Below, in pieces: positions 11,692 to 24,300 of a DNA stretch of 64,000 nt. A program made the position numbers and the translations under genes. The notes below the pieces were generated by a model that was not told the origin of the DNA, ran no database searches, and saw nothing but the letters and a program-made list of their open reading frames with translations. The first letter of the stretch is position 1, and every line of letters starts with the position of its first letter. Source of the DNA: Potentilla sterilis (taxonomy: Eukaryota > Streptophyta > Magnoliopsida > Rosales > Rosaceae); the NCBI GenBank assembly GCA_963682095.1, contig OY821761.1, positions 15,190,560 through 15,254,559 of the forward strand, read 5' to 3'.

Positions 11692-13806
11692 TGATAGGAG
11701 CACAATGTGCGACGATATTAATGTGTTTTTATCCCTTATTTATGTTTTTTTAAGTATATTTAGAGTAAAATAGAGTCATAATATAGTTTAGTGTCGTTTT
11801 GGTAGAGTTTCGGAAAATTGTGCTTAATTGTCAGAAAAACGACTAAGTACAGAAATATGAGAAAATAGTGCAAAATATGTCTTTTTCGTGATTTTGAAGC
11901 TTGTGTTAAACTGACTTATTCTTTTTCAAATTTGATGAAATTTGGCAGGCATATAGTTGGCAGGCTGAAGTGTGTTGTATCAAAAATTCGGATAAATTGG
12001 AGTTCGGAAAGTTTCCCAAAAGATGGCTATAACTTGGCAGTTTGAGCAAAACGATCCAGGGACTACTAGGATTTTCCTGGGACTGTGTTTTGACTTCCAG
12101 GGCATCTGTATGACTCATCGCTTGGAACCAGAAGACGTAATTTATATGGATAGAAATCCCTATGAGTCTAGTTTCTCCTGGACCTGGAATCGTATGAAAA
12201 GCTTTCTTGAGGAGAAAGTTATGCCAGTTGCAAGACAGCAAGGTCACTGCCCTGCTGAGAAAACCAAGCTTCTGCCCATTTTCACTCTTCTGTTTTTGTG
12301 GTTGTCATTTTGGCATTCAATTGTATCATTGAAGATTTTCCAAGTTTAATGAAGGTTAGAGGAGTCAGCCAAGCCAAAATGATGTGGAAAATTTGGAAAG
12401 ACAAGTTCTCCTAGTTCGGCTAGGAGAAATCTGCCGGTTCGGGCAGATTTCTGCCTATTTTGCATCTATGTCGATTGGGGCATTTTTTGTGGATCAATAT
12501 CCATCAAAGGGAATCATCCGATCCACATGATAAGTCCATGAAGATATGCAGCCCAATCCATGAAGAAAATTCAGAAAAAAAGTCCTAGAAGTACCAAGAA
12601 AGGAAGAAACCAAAACCTTATGCAATAAGGTTTTACTTTGCCGATTCCCACTAGGATTTCTCCTAGGGTTGCTGCCGGCCTCTCTCCTATATATAGAGGC
12701 TATTTTCCAATAGAAAAATCATCTCATCTCAAGCACAAGTACTAGCCAAAAACTCTACCAAGTCTCACAAGCACCAAACACCAAATACCTAGCCGAAACC
12801 TACACCACCACTACCCAAATTTCCGATTCCCTTCACTTTGGTTTTCTGCCGAGCAGCTAATCAACAATCCACCACGTCTTGAAGAGTCTTTCAAGGTTCT
12901 AAAAGTGTGATCGATTCCTTCTATGACTCTTGTATTTATTTATGTTTGGTTGTATTGTATGAACTCGATTCAATTCTTGGTTTTTGCTAATCTATTGTAT
13001 GAACCGATTCTATGTTTATCAAATTAGTTTTGTGATTTTAACTTGTTGATTTGTATGTTAGATAATTAGGGCAGTGGTATTAGATGCATGTTTATGATTT
13101 AAATTGGTTAGTAATCTAAGGATGGACCTTAAAAACTGAAACATTAGTATTGGCTACAAGCATGTAAATCTAGATGTTAGGTTTTATATAACCGAGTAAC
13201 ATAAATAAGTCATATACTGAAGTAGTCTTGATTTGTGTTGCTCACCTAGGGTAAAAACCTTAGATTACTTGCATGTTAAATAAGATGATTGACAACCTTG
13301 CTTGTTTACATGTCTTCGATTTAGACTCATATGCTTAAATATTAAAACGTGTAAAACCGGATTAGTATCACCTTAGGATTATATGCTCGAGTTGATTCTA
13401 AGAATTTAAGAAGTCTAACAATTGGGAAACTGCTGGAGGCTCTAGTTGTGTCAAAACCAATTTAGGTCTTGAAAGTGTTAAATACTTGTCTCTTACTTTC
13501 TTGCATGCGACTCTATATGTTAAAGAGTCTTTTGTGTGAATTACTTGGTGTGAAAGATGATGATCACTTGTATATATTAGAATATGATTTAAATTTCGTG
13601 TCTAAGTAGATTTAGGGCAGCCTTGCTGCCGATCCTTTATTCCCCAAAGATGTGACGATTTTTGTATGTATATATGTGTATTTTTGTTTAACATTCTCAT
13701 GTTTCAGGTACCCTTAATCCCTGGCTAGAACGATCTATACTTACTTATACTACTAACGATATTTTATAGGGTTTATTGTTGTTTGAGTTGCTTTGGCGAT
13801 CGATCA
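11692..13806 (+). mobile_element. Solo LTR of a Ty3/gypsy-like retrotransposon
   Basis: The sequence begins TGATAGGAGC and ends GATCGATCA (TG...CA). It is flanked by AAATT at 11687-11691 and 13807-13811, a perfect 5-bp target duplication. There is no internal coding region, so this is a solo LTR left by LTR-LTR recombination. A TATA-like CCTATATATAGAGG lies near 12686-12699. The same family occurs inverted at 61605-63813, where TGATAGGAG is preceded by a purine-rich tract, which confirms this as the LTR start. A frame at 12023-12349 lies inside the LTR and is not considered a gene. Confidence 0.85.
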
Positions 13807-14025
13807 AAATTTCACACAACATATTGTTGCACCGTTGTGTGATTCTCGGTAGAAAACCTGAATGCAGCTGTCGAGCAGCTTCCAGAACTCTATCGATACT
13901 CACACAACAGTAAAAAACTTCGTTGTCTGATTTTTATCAGACAACACTCGTATACACAACGGTATCGAGAAAATTCAGACAATGGTTTTTTTTTTCTGTC
14001 GTGTGATGTAATTTTTGGTGTAGTG
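13807..14025. repeat. Right subterminal region of element D
   Basis: Face-to-face copies of CACACAAC and GTTGTGTGA, CAGACAACACTC and CGTTGTCTGA, and a T run, ending in GGTGTAGTG. Same motif family as 11360-11691 across the solo LTR. Confidence 0.7.
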
Positions 14026-16353
14026 AAAATATGTCTGGTTACGCTGATGATAAAACTTTTAATGCTGTCTTGGTATACAATCCAAATCAATAAGGAGATC
14101 AACAAAAAGGAAATCAGCAACAATGAATCTATGTTCGATGAATGATTACAAAGTGATTGCTCGTTAATGCTCAAATATAATAAAGTAGTATATTGATCAT
14201 CTACTTGTTAATGATCAAACTTTGACAAATTTTGAGATAATAAGCGTGGTTTTTACTAATAGTATAATAAACGTTGATATATACCCTGAACTATGTGAAA
14301 GCCGTCATATATGAACGATCAGTATGCACATCTTCGCTTAGATCTGACTTATATTTTGGGTAAAGATGCTGAAGATCAAGATGATAATAAGAAGACAAAT
14401 TGCTTTTGAGATTATCTGCCAACTTATGCGAGTTATGTCATAAATGCTTAATGATTGATCGACTTTTTGGCTATTGTGGTTTTGTGGAAATGTTGCTTAA
14501 TATTTTTCGCAATTATCAAAAATTTAAAATTAGTAAAAATAATAATAAAATAATGAGAATTGAGGATAACGTACATACAATTTATGAAACACAAACAATC
14601 ATAGTCATCACAATGAACAAAGAAAAAAGTATTATATTGCCCACAATCAAACAACTTTACAATAAAGAAAGGTGTAGAAAATAAACTATTTATCTTATGT
14701 GATTAATTTTTTAATTGTTATAAAGAAATATGTAAAGGAGATAAACTACAATGTAAGATTGACAAAGAAGACTACTAACCATACTTTCAAATCTATGGAA
14801 AACACATGACAACTTATGTAATGTCTAGAAATTAGACAAGAGATTGGCTAAAACATGTTGGATACTAGAATTGAACATATGCACTACAAAATCAAGTATG
14901 ACACATGTTGTTATTTAGAAGAAAAGTGAAGAGTGTGTAAAGTACTAAGTGCGTATAGTCAAATGGAATGTAATCGATGATTTTGTAATGAAAGTTAGCA
15001 AAATTAGTTTCAGAATTTTTTTTAGATTCATAGCTCGATTTTGGATGCTCTGTTCCCACAATGCTGAGAGACTTTTGAGGGATCCAGAAAGTCATGGAAA
15101 AGGGACGCCTCTTGTCCTGCTTTGGCTAGGATGTCACTTAGATGACATTTCTTAAGTCTCAGGATGTGTTAAATAGGGACTAAAGCCAGTGGATGTTTTG
15201 GTGAGAGGGGGACTACTGCTAATGGTCTCGGCTGGACCAATCCTCAGAGTACTGCCTCGCTTAGTCGTTACAAAATTAGGCGTTTAAGTATGATTGGTTT
15301 GAAATGTCATTCATGGCTTGAGTAATGGGAGGATCAAGATAAGATAGTTGTTTCTCATGTTTTATTTATGAACAAGAAAACCCTCATCATTGCATCTAAA
15401 AAATAAACAAAAGACCTCTCATCATCGTGCATTTACTGTAGACCGGCTGAGAAAGTGGAAGAGTAAAGATGTGCTTAAACATCATTTCGGGCCTATAAAT
15501 GGTCGACATCATCAAGCCATAAAGAAGTGACATTCATTGAAAAAGTTTGGCTACACAAATTGAGAGAGTTTTTGATAAACAAACAGCAAAAGAGGACGCT
15601 GAAGGCTACATGTTTAAGTGACTAATTAAATTAATCAAGACTTTTTAGTCTCTTGTCAAAAAGAAACTAAAACATGAGCGGTATTCACTCCTCGGTGATT
15701 CTTTAAATGTGCATATCGTGCAACTCACCATCTTGCTAATACTTGAAATCAAATTAGAAAATCCTGTTCTTATGGTCTCTGTCTTTTTGCTAAACTTTAC
15801 ACTGCAATTTGGATCTATAGGAACTTGAACAACTGACTGGATGTCAAATTTAGCTTGCTGTAAGTATTTGTTCTATTTCTTTTGTGCTTTTCCTAATTAT
15901 GTTATATAGTTTTTCCAAGTCTTTGATCCTCAAGGATTGTAAGTTCTTACATTTTTTTTTTAATTTTGCCTTTTGCTAAAATAGTCCTCTCGCGTCATTA
16001 TTGTATGTACAACTAAAGGATCAAGCCTAGGAATGGAGGTTGTGGAAGATTGCGTCGTTCGTAATATGCCTCCTGTGCCCAAAATTGGTAACCTCATGGT
16101 GAGTTAAGCGCCAGAAGAAATGAGACTTTACGATTATTTCAAGGTTCCTCGAATCATGAATCTTTATGCAGGCGATAATGAAGCTATATGTGGAACTCTT
16201 GTTCTTGTTAGCCATACTTTTATTGTATGAAGAATACTTTGAAACTTTTATTTAGATTAATCTACTCGATCTGTAAGTACGTATTGAGCATGGTTGTTAC
16301 GTACTATTGGTCTTATTAAGATCCATTTGTAATGTCCTATCAGATGGTAAAAC
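14026..16353 (+). other. Gene-free AT-rich spacer
   Basis: AT-rich sequence with only short ORFs, none recognised. A somewhat less AT-rich patch at 15020-15250 has no clear frame. Probably old decayed repeat or spacer. Confidence 0.4.
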
Positions 16354-16356
16354 AAT

Positions 16357-16700
16357 CACTACAAGAAAAAAAAACCTCAGGCGACAAAAAGTTTAAAATT
16401 TCGTCTCTTAAGAAGTCTTAGGCGAAGAAATTTTTTTCGTCCTCTAAGAAAGAAGTTTCATCGCTTAAGTAGACTCTTAAGTGACGAAAAGCAATTTTCG
16501 TCGTCTAAGAAAAGACCCTGACGACGAAAATAACTGTCATCGTCTTTTTATTAGGCGACGAAATCACATTTCGTCGCCTAAGAAAACACAAAGACGCCGA
16601 CGACAATTTGTCGTTAGAGTTCTTTTCTAAGACGACGAAATATTTATTTCGTCACGACAGTGATAAGTTTCATCGCCTAAGTGAATCCAAACTATATATA
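16357..16700. repeat. Left terminus and subterminal repeats of element A
   Basis: CACTACAAGA is followed by many copies of GGCGACGAAA, TTTCGTCGCCTAAG and degenerate forms in both orientations. The motif matches 37790-38130, 40830-40950 and 50770-51140, tying the separated pieces to one element. Confidence 0.85.
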
Positions 16701-17032
16701 CTGGACAAGTTTTCCAGATCAGAAAGAAGAGGAAAAAATATGAAAATGTTTCCACCGATTTTCATTTTTGGATGTGAAAAGCTTCAAATCGGATCTTTCT
16801 AACTTGATGTCCACTACTACCCATCAATTTTTAACTTGGTATGATCTTTTTCTTCATCTTTTTCAACAAAATTTTCTATTTTTTCCATTGAATTTTTCCA
16901 TATTTGAGGTATATATATATTGTTGTGTGTGTATATATATATATATATATATTTTGAGGTGATAGAGTATTCCTTTTGTTGATTCATATTTACATACTCA
17001 AATAATTGTTGGTTTTTGTGAAATTGTTGAAT

Positions 17033-17063
<31 letters not shown>

Positions 17064-17200
17064 TATTTATTTTGAAATTGCCTTAATTAATTATTAGTTT
17101 AATAATTGTTATTATTGTAAGAAAATCATTGTTATATGATTTATATATAATTAGCGGTGAATGAAAGAATAAATCATTCTTTTATTCACTGATGTACATG
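16701..17200 (+). other. AT-rich leader of element A with TA microsatellites
   Basis: Contains TA runs at about 16930-16952 and 17034-17058. No ORF is recognised. It likely holds the promoter and leader of the TNPD gene. Confidence 0.5.
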
Positions 17201-17249
17201 CATTTATATCTTTAAAAATCTCGTTCGAGAATCAGCATATGATTCTTGA

Positions 17250-17530
17250 ATTGTCCCATTTTTAGACAGTTTGGGGGCATAGGACTTTGTTTCACGGTTT
17301 GTATAGGTCTTGTGTATTCGTTTGCGGTCGTGGGTATATATTTCGACGGGGTCTCCCAAAACTGTTTTTCGAGTGCATACTAGGTATATAGCTAAATATT
17401 CGTGCACTTGAGGAGCTGTGGGGAGATGCTGCCGAAATTTTCCCACGACTGAAAACGAATACACAAGACCTACAAACTGTGAAACAAAGTCTTGTGCTCC
17501 TGAATGGGATTAGGACTCTAACCGGAGGCA
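17250..17530. repeat. Imperfect inverted repeat, about 85-bp arms, hairpin-forming
   Basis: The left arm (about 17250-17335) includes GGTCTTGTGTATTCGTTT and the right arm (about 17448-17530) its inverse, AAACGAATACACAAGACC, with further paired blocks (GACTTTGTTTCAC with GTGAAACAAAGTC). The loop is about 110 bp. It lies in the leader just upstream of the TNPD start, so TNPD transcripts would carry a strong foldback. A role as a small-RNA source is an inference. Confidence 0.75.
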
Positions 17531-17620
17531 CAAGATCGAGAAGAAACATACATATAAATTGTTTATTTGTTAATTTGTGATTATTTATTGTTTCTCTTAT
17601 ATATATATGACAGGTGATCG

Positions 17621-20600
17621 ATGAATAAAGACAAGAGTTGGATACAGTACCCAAGGGGGAACATTGAATACTAACAAAGAGTATGAAGTTTTATAAATTT
17701 TGTACGTGAACATGGTGGAGGAAAGAAAACACACAGGTATCTCTGCTTAAGTTGTATGAATAATAAGCGCAAGACGATACTAAGAATCTACGATCACCTG
17801 TGTAACAAAGGTATTATGCAAAATTATAAAACATGAAGTAAACACGGTGAAGCAGCAGATTATGAATCTATAGTTGCAGAAATCCAAGTGGGATACCATG
17901 ACCAGACATCTAGTGGTGCTTTCGAGTCTTATGAGGACCCGGCTATGAACATTTTACATGACACTTTTCCTACATTTTCTCCAGTACGCGAGGAAGATGA
18001 ATTTCAAGAGGCAGTTTTTTAGGATGACACAATTCCTCTTGTTGACAGTGTTGATTATAATAAGTATATCAAACTCCTTGCTCAAGTGCAGATCTCATTA
18101 TTCCAAGGTAGTCCTAACACTATTTTAAGGACCATCATCTCACAAATGCAGTTGAAAGTCAAGAATAGGTGGACAAATAACTCTTTTGATAGTCTGCTAA
18201 AACATTTTAAATAAATTCTTTCTGTTCCTAACTATCAACCTGATAGTTATTACAAGGTACACAAGATATTAGGAGATCTCGGTCTTAGTTATAACAAAAT
18301 CCACGCCTGTAAGAATAACTGTGTTTTGTTTTACAAAGAGAAAGCAAAGCTTGATGAATGTCCCATATGCCATACGTTGAGGTGGGAGCAAAGCACAGTT
18401 AAGGAAAACAGTGTTCCTGTGAAGGTGCTTCGTCATTTCCCTTTAATTCATAGATTGAAGCGTCTTTACATGTCTTTACACACAGTAAAAGAAATGAGAT
18501 GGCATGGAGAGAGAATGACATATGATGATACTCTCAGATACCCTGCCGATGGCGAGGCGTAGAAGTCATTTGACAGATCATTCCCAAATTTTGCAAGAGA
18601 TTTTCGAAATGTAAAACTCGGGCTTGCCTCAGATGGATTCAATCCCCATTGAAATATGAGTTTGAGTCATAGTATATGGCCTGTTATTCTTGTGCCGTAC
18701 AACCTGCCTCTTTGGATGTGTGTGCAGATGGAAATTAGTATGATGTCTCTGTTAATTTCTGGTCCAAAGTTTCCAGGAAAGTGTTTGGATATGTATCTGC
18801 AACCTTTGATCGCCGAGCTGTTAGATTTCTGGGAAAATGGAGTTCTTACTTTTGACAGGCACAGTGGAAGATCATTTGTGATGAGAACAATGCTGATGTT
18901 TACCATAAGTAATTTTCCTGGTTACGGGATGTTGTCGTCTCAGGCCATTAAAGGTTATATTACAAAGCTTATCCTGTTTGCTTGAACGAAGTCCATTTTG
19001 TTTGGTAGGCTGGGAAAGTGTGTTACTTGGGTCACTGTAGATGGCTTCTAACTAACTACGCGTGGCGACTTGAAGACGAAGCATTTGATGGTACAATAGA
19101 GTTTCTTTCTAAACCCCATCCCTGGAGTGATGATGAAATTTTGGATAAGTTGAACTCTTTTGATTTCGGCTTGTTCAGCGGTGATACCACAATACCAGTT
19201 CCAGAACGCCCTAACGAGTACATGTGTTTTACATACAAGAGTACATTCTATGCTTTACCTTACTGGCTGAAATTGATTCTTAGGCACACCCTAGATGTCA
19301 TGCACATAGAAAAGAATGTAAGTGACAGCCTTGTGGGAACAATTATTGATATTAAAGGAAAGAGTAAGGACATTGTGAAAGCACGTGAGTATCTGGAGTT
19401 CAAGGGAATATGAGAACACTTGTGGCCAGTGAAGACGGCGTCAGAGATGATCATACACGTTTCACCTTACACAGTTAAACCGGCTTTCAAGAATGAGGTT
19501 TTCATATGGTTTAAATGAGTAAAGTATCCTCATGGGTATGAAATATATCTTGGTGCATTAACTTAGGGCAGAATACGTTTGACGGATTGAAGAGTCATGA
19601 CTATTATGTTTTGTTGCAACGTCTTATTCTAGTGGTTATCCGACGCTATTTGCATCCAGATGTGGTGGAACCTATAATAGCGTGGTGTGGGTTCTTTCAG
19701 AAGTTACGCGCTAAAGAGCTGAAGAAGTCAGATGTTCTCATTCTCAAAGAAGACATCATCTACATTTTGTGCAAATTGGAAATGATTTCCCCCTGCTTTC
19801 TTTGACAGTATAATCCATCTGATGATCCATCTTCTAGATCAAGTACTGCTTACTGGTCCAGTTCATTGCACCTGGATGTATCCCCAAGAAAGGTACTATT
19901 TATTATTCGTATTTCCCCATTCATTGTAATATTGTGTTATATATCTCCGTAATAGTGACGAAGCAGAGTCTTCTACAACGGCCTCTACAATACCAGAGTT
20001 CAATCTTTCAGTCATTTCTAGTGTTGTACGTCTGTTTGGTAATTTACCAAGTTCATAAAGATTAGCAGATGCTGAGCTAATTGAAGCTCATTGGTGCATA
20101 CTACAACACTTTGATGAAGCACAATATTTCATGAGCATTTGAAGCTCATTGAAGGAAATCGTAGAGACCTAAGGCCGAAAGAGACGCACAAAAGAACATT
20201 TCCTGATTGCTTTCACAAATAAGTACGTTACAACATTTTTTGTGTTAGAATATCTCCATTTCAATATTAGTATTCTGGTCAGTTCAATTTAAATAATTTA
20301 TCACAACTTGACAGATGGAAAATCTCCCAAAACAGAAGAGTGATTGATACTCGCCAGAATTGCACCATTTGGCTAGAATGTTGATTTCCCACAGTGTGTG
20401 AGCGATGTGTATTGCCAACGGCGTCAAGTTTGTGACACTTGAACGAGATGTATACCGCAAAAACTAAAATTGCGGGGTCATGGTAGATGGTAACGACTCA
20501 ACCTACTACGGAGTGCTACTCGCCATTGTCGAACAAGTATATGGAAATATGAGCGTTGTCTTGTTCAAGTGTAGATGGTTCAATACTAATCCAAGTGTTC

Positions 20601-21094
20601 ATAGGAGTACAAAGATGGAATACGGCATGTTATAAGTGAATACAAACACAAGCTGGTATGAACATGAGCATTTCATTCTTGCCAGCATGGCAAAACAAGT
20701 GTTTTAACTTCATGATCCTAAGGCCGGTGGATTTTGGAAAGTAGTTAACCCGATGTCACATAGGAATATATGAAGTGCGTCTATAATTGAAGGGGGTGAA
20801 GAACATGATGAAGAAGATGACGACGACATTGATGAACCATATCAAGAGAATTTGGCTTCTCAAATCCCTAATGTAGAGGCTATTCGCAACAACAACCGCT
20901 TACATTACGTCACTTCTGATGAATTCATTGCAATCCCAAATGCATCTACATCTCAAAACAGAGTCATTAATGATTTCATTAATGACAAGGATGATGAGAA
21001 ATCAAAAGATGATGAGGATTCCAATGATGACTTCACTGATATGATTGAAGATGTAGATGATACAGATGATGACGATTATGATGGAGAACCATGA
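17621..21094 (+). pseudogene. TNPD (Transposase_21 / TNP2 type) transposase of element A, decayed
   Basis: The catalytic CACTA transposase. ATG at 17621 opens MNKDKSWIQYPRG, parallel to MDRDKSWISLPRH of element B, followed by a Cys-containing region (Transpos_assoc type). The core is recognisable in pieces: GLSYNKIHACKNNCVLFY (about 18284-18337), CPICHTLRWEQ, MRWHGERM, SDGFNP (about 18630), PGKCLDMYLQPLIAELL, and RHTLDVMHIEKNVSDSLVGT (about 19283-19342). Exon 1 ends near 19896 at MYPQER. Exon 2 is about 19985-20220. Exon 3 (about 20315-21094) carries the DUF4216-type region (GVMVDGNDSTYYGVL, VLFKCRWFNTN) and an acidic Asp-rich tail. More than ten in-frame stops and at least one frameshift make it a pseudogene. 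Confidence 0.85.
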
Positions 21095-21158
21095 TGATTT
21101 AAATTATGTTTTTAAATTCAATAAATTTGTTTGTGATGTATAATTACAAATATATTTG

Positions 21159-21391
21159 TATTGAAAGAAGGATAATTCTGTAACTTCCTATGTGTGTCTT
21201 GACCTAATTAGACTAGAATAGTAGTTAAGGATAATTCTGTAACTTCCTAGGTGTGTCTTGACCTAATTAGACTAGAATAGTAGATAGGGAATCCCTGATT
21301 ATTTGAGATACTTGATGTAATGCCTATATACATACCATCTTATCTATCAATAAAGGTTACGCTTTGCATCTATTCCTTTTATCCTAGAACA
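21159..21391 (+). repeat. 5' LTR of the copia element, with an internal 59-bp duplication
   Basis: Homologous to 37359-37544 over GATAATTCTGTAACTTCCTA, GAATCCCT, TACTTGATGTAATGCCTATA and TATCAATAAAGGTTACGC. The block from GATAATTCTG to ATAGTAG occurs twice (starting 21171 and 21230), making this LTR longer than its partner. The exact first base is uncertain (21157-21159). Confidence 0.8.
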
Positions 21392-24300
21392 CGTTATCAG
21401 CACTTCGCTCTAGCCTTCGTCTAATAGCCCTGAAAAAAAATTCATAAACCCTAGGTTCCAATATGAACAAAAATAAAAAACCAGAAACCCTATATTTTTC
21501 TCCTGCCGGCAACTCCTTCTCGGCACAAAAAACCCCCAGAAATCCTTCTGCTGACAACCCCTTCGTCGTAAGAAAGAAAATATTCCCAGGCCCCAAGTTC
21601 TACCGACAACCTTTTGTCAGAAAAAGCAATGTCAAACCCTGCCGACGACCTATTTGTCGGCAGAGAAGGAAGATTCCCAGGGCACCCATAAATTTACTCT
21701 GGGCACCCCCCTTCTCCGGCCTGGCTTCCTCCACCAGTTGACGTCGCCCCCAACCGGAAGCCTCGATCGGCGTCCAAACGCGGCATGGCTTAGCTAGGTG
21801 CTCTGGGATCCTACTGACGCATAGCCCAAATGACGTCAATGCCCGGATCTGCAGCTCGACGACAAAGCCTCTGTGTTCTCCGCCGATCGACATCGCTCAC
21901 CATGGTGCCGTCACTCTCGAAGTCCTCTGCAGCAAACGCAGTCGTCGCAAAACCTGACCCGGTTTGGCTCAACCCGAATATTTTGATCCGACCCAAGGGC
22001 AAAACGGTAATATACCTCTTCAGTTAAATAGTTTTACCCTTCGGGTTAAAACAGTTACCGCGATAATTCTTTTATTCGTTTTACTGCTCTATTTTTTATG
22101 AATATGACTAACCATATGCTTTTCTTTTCCATGAAATTTATTGCATGATGCATCGCGATGAATTGCGAGAATTATTCGTAGCACGTACAGGGAAGAACAT
22201 TTCAAAATTGCACAAAGATCAAGAACTGAGTCCTCAAGCGTAATTTATATTACAACAGAGTTCATTTAATGAATTAACAAGTAAGATTTTATTAAAAATT
22301 CCTGCTTTCTGCAATTCAATTGTTGAGACTTTTGTCTTTCTTGGGACTTTCAAACTCCCTGCTACATTATCTCGATTCTTCTGCTTCTTGGGACGATACA
22401 AATGGGCCCCACCCACCCCGGCGTATCACAATATTTAAGGGGTAACTGTGATGTTACCGTCTAAAGTTGTGCTTGTGGCTGTGATGTCAGTGTGAACCAC
22501 AACTCTTAGTGAATATTTTATCACGATTCTGACAGAATGTTGTCGATGCATGTGACGATCCTAAGGGAGTCACATTAAAAGGGACAAACTCATGATGTGT
22601 GACGGAAATTGTCACTGTAACATCGATATGTGACGGAAATTGTCACAACAAATATTGAATTGAGTTACCATAATCTTGATCTCGACCTAAATTCAACGCC
22701 TTCCCTCTTGTTCTTTTGAGAAAAAGAAATTTGACAGCAAAATGCGCCCTAAAATGATAAGTGACGAAATTCATATCACATGTTCAGAAAAAGAGGGGGA
22801 GGCTATGCCTCGAAAACCCCATGTCATAAAGAAAAAAGGAAGAAAAGGGTCATTGAAAAAAAAAAGAATCATGTCATTAATATGGTTCTATTGGTTCACT
22901 AATTCCAAAAGTGCAATCATATGGTCAATATATACAAGAGATATATGGAAGAAGATGAAAGTATATCCTCATGATTACGGATTTTTCAATTTTGCTAGTC
23001 AAAGTGACTACAAATCTGTTTTTTTTTTGTGAAGGCATGGACCTCACATGTGTGACTAATGCTACTTTGTCGATACACTTTCTATAGTCAAGACCTCGAT
23101 GTAACCGTTGGCATTTATGATGCATAAATGGTTCGATTCCCTAAAAAGCTATATGTGAATGCAATGTATCGCATTACACATTGACATGACATGTTGATTT
23201 GGGTTCACCAATCTAATTGGTGATGTTAACTCGAAAATCACAAAGATAAACGAGTCTATGCTCGTCAAGAAACATATAGACATGCTTGCGTACATGGGCG
23301 GACGCATACGCATTGCCCGACCTCAGCTTCAGCACCCTTGCGCACGCCATAGCTCGCCTCGCCTTGTCTCGGTTTTGGTCTTGGCTTGGCTTACGCGCGA
23401 CTCGGCCAACAGCTCCGCCACAACCACACCGCTGCAGCTGCCTTGGTGTTCGAACATTGGCACTCACACGGCCGGCCTAGCCTCGCCCCGGCCTAGGCCC
23501 CGGCGTTAGCCTGCACACAGCCCAGCCCGCAGCCCGTCTCAGCCCTATAAGATCCTGCACCCGCCTTGGCACATCTTGACTTCGGTCCCGGCATGCCTTC
23601 ATCCCTTTACACGGCATCGGTCTCGTCAGGTTCTTGCTTTACGTCTCGGTAAGCCTTAGCTTCAGCCTCGGCTAGCCATCGGCAACCCACATGACCTCGA
23701 CTCCAACATCAAGCCTCGACCCCATAAGCCTTTGCCTTTACCTCGACACGCCTTGGTTTCTACCTTGGCGTGCCTTGACATTTGCTCGTCCTCGTCCCGC
23801 CCGTGCACTACCTCGGCTTCGGCCTTGAAAACGTTGCACTAGCCTATACACGACCCCGGCCTTTCTCTTGCCTTGCTTCGGCTTGGCATGCACCCTTGCA
23901 CCCTAGCTTGGCTTCGGCCTAAGATATATAGCTAGCTCATGGCGTTGGTCCTTGATACTTGGTTTTTAGACATTTTATGTCTATATAGTATCTATGTTGG
24001 CTCATTTGGTTATTTTTCCGGCTCTATTTTTAAGCGTTAACGGATGTATTTACTACGACTATTAGCATGCCTATGTTTTATCTTGTGATACTACACGCCA
24101 TGTAACGCACTCTATAGGAATTGAGTATATATTCCGATTTATATGACTTGGCATAAAACCTTTTCTCTACACTCTTATATAGAGACATTGAGTGTGTAGC
24201 TTATCTTCACGGATCTTATAAATCCATTGTGACTATCATAGAGCATTCTCATGCTCAATGTTTCCATGTCATATGACATTATGATTCGAAGTCACATATG

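Larger units (their letters stand above)
11360..14025. mobile_element. CACTA-like non-autonomous element D, right end defined, split by a solo LTR
   Basis: The right terminus ATTTTTGGTGTAGTG ends at 14025 and is the inverted form of a CACTACACCAAAAAT end. Inside it and at 11360-11691 are repeats of ACACAACG, CGTTGTGTGA and TCAGACAAC in both orientations, a subterminal-type structure. The 2,115-bp solo LTR (11692-13806) splits it, leaving only about 0.55 kb of element, so it is a MITE-like derivative with no coding sequence. A matching left CACTA terminus was not found near 11300-11370, so the left boundary is approximate and the left end may be lost. Confidence 0.6.

Noticed and set aside
12023..12349. 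108-aa ORF
   Set aside because: Lies wholly inside the solo LTR and overlaps a minus-strand frame of similar length; no known domain.
16375..16700. Regularly spaced short repeats that could suggest a CRISPR array (also at 37790-38130 and 40970-41450)
   Set aside because: Repeats occur in both orientations, are 10-12 bp, have no constant unit and lie at the ends of CACTA elements in a plant genome.
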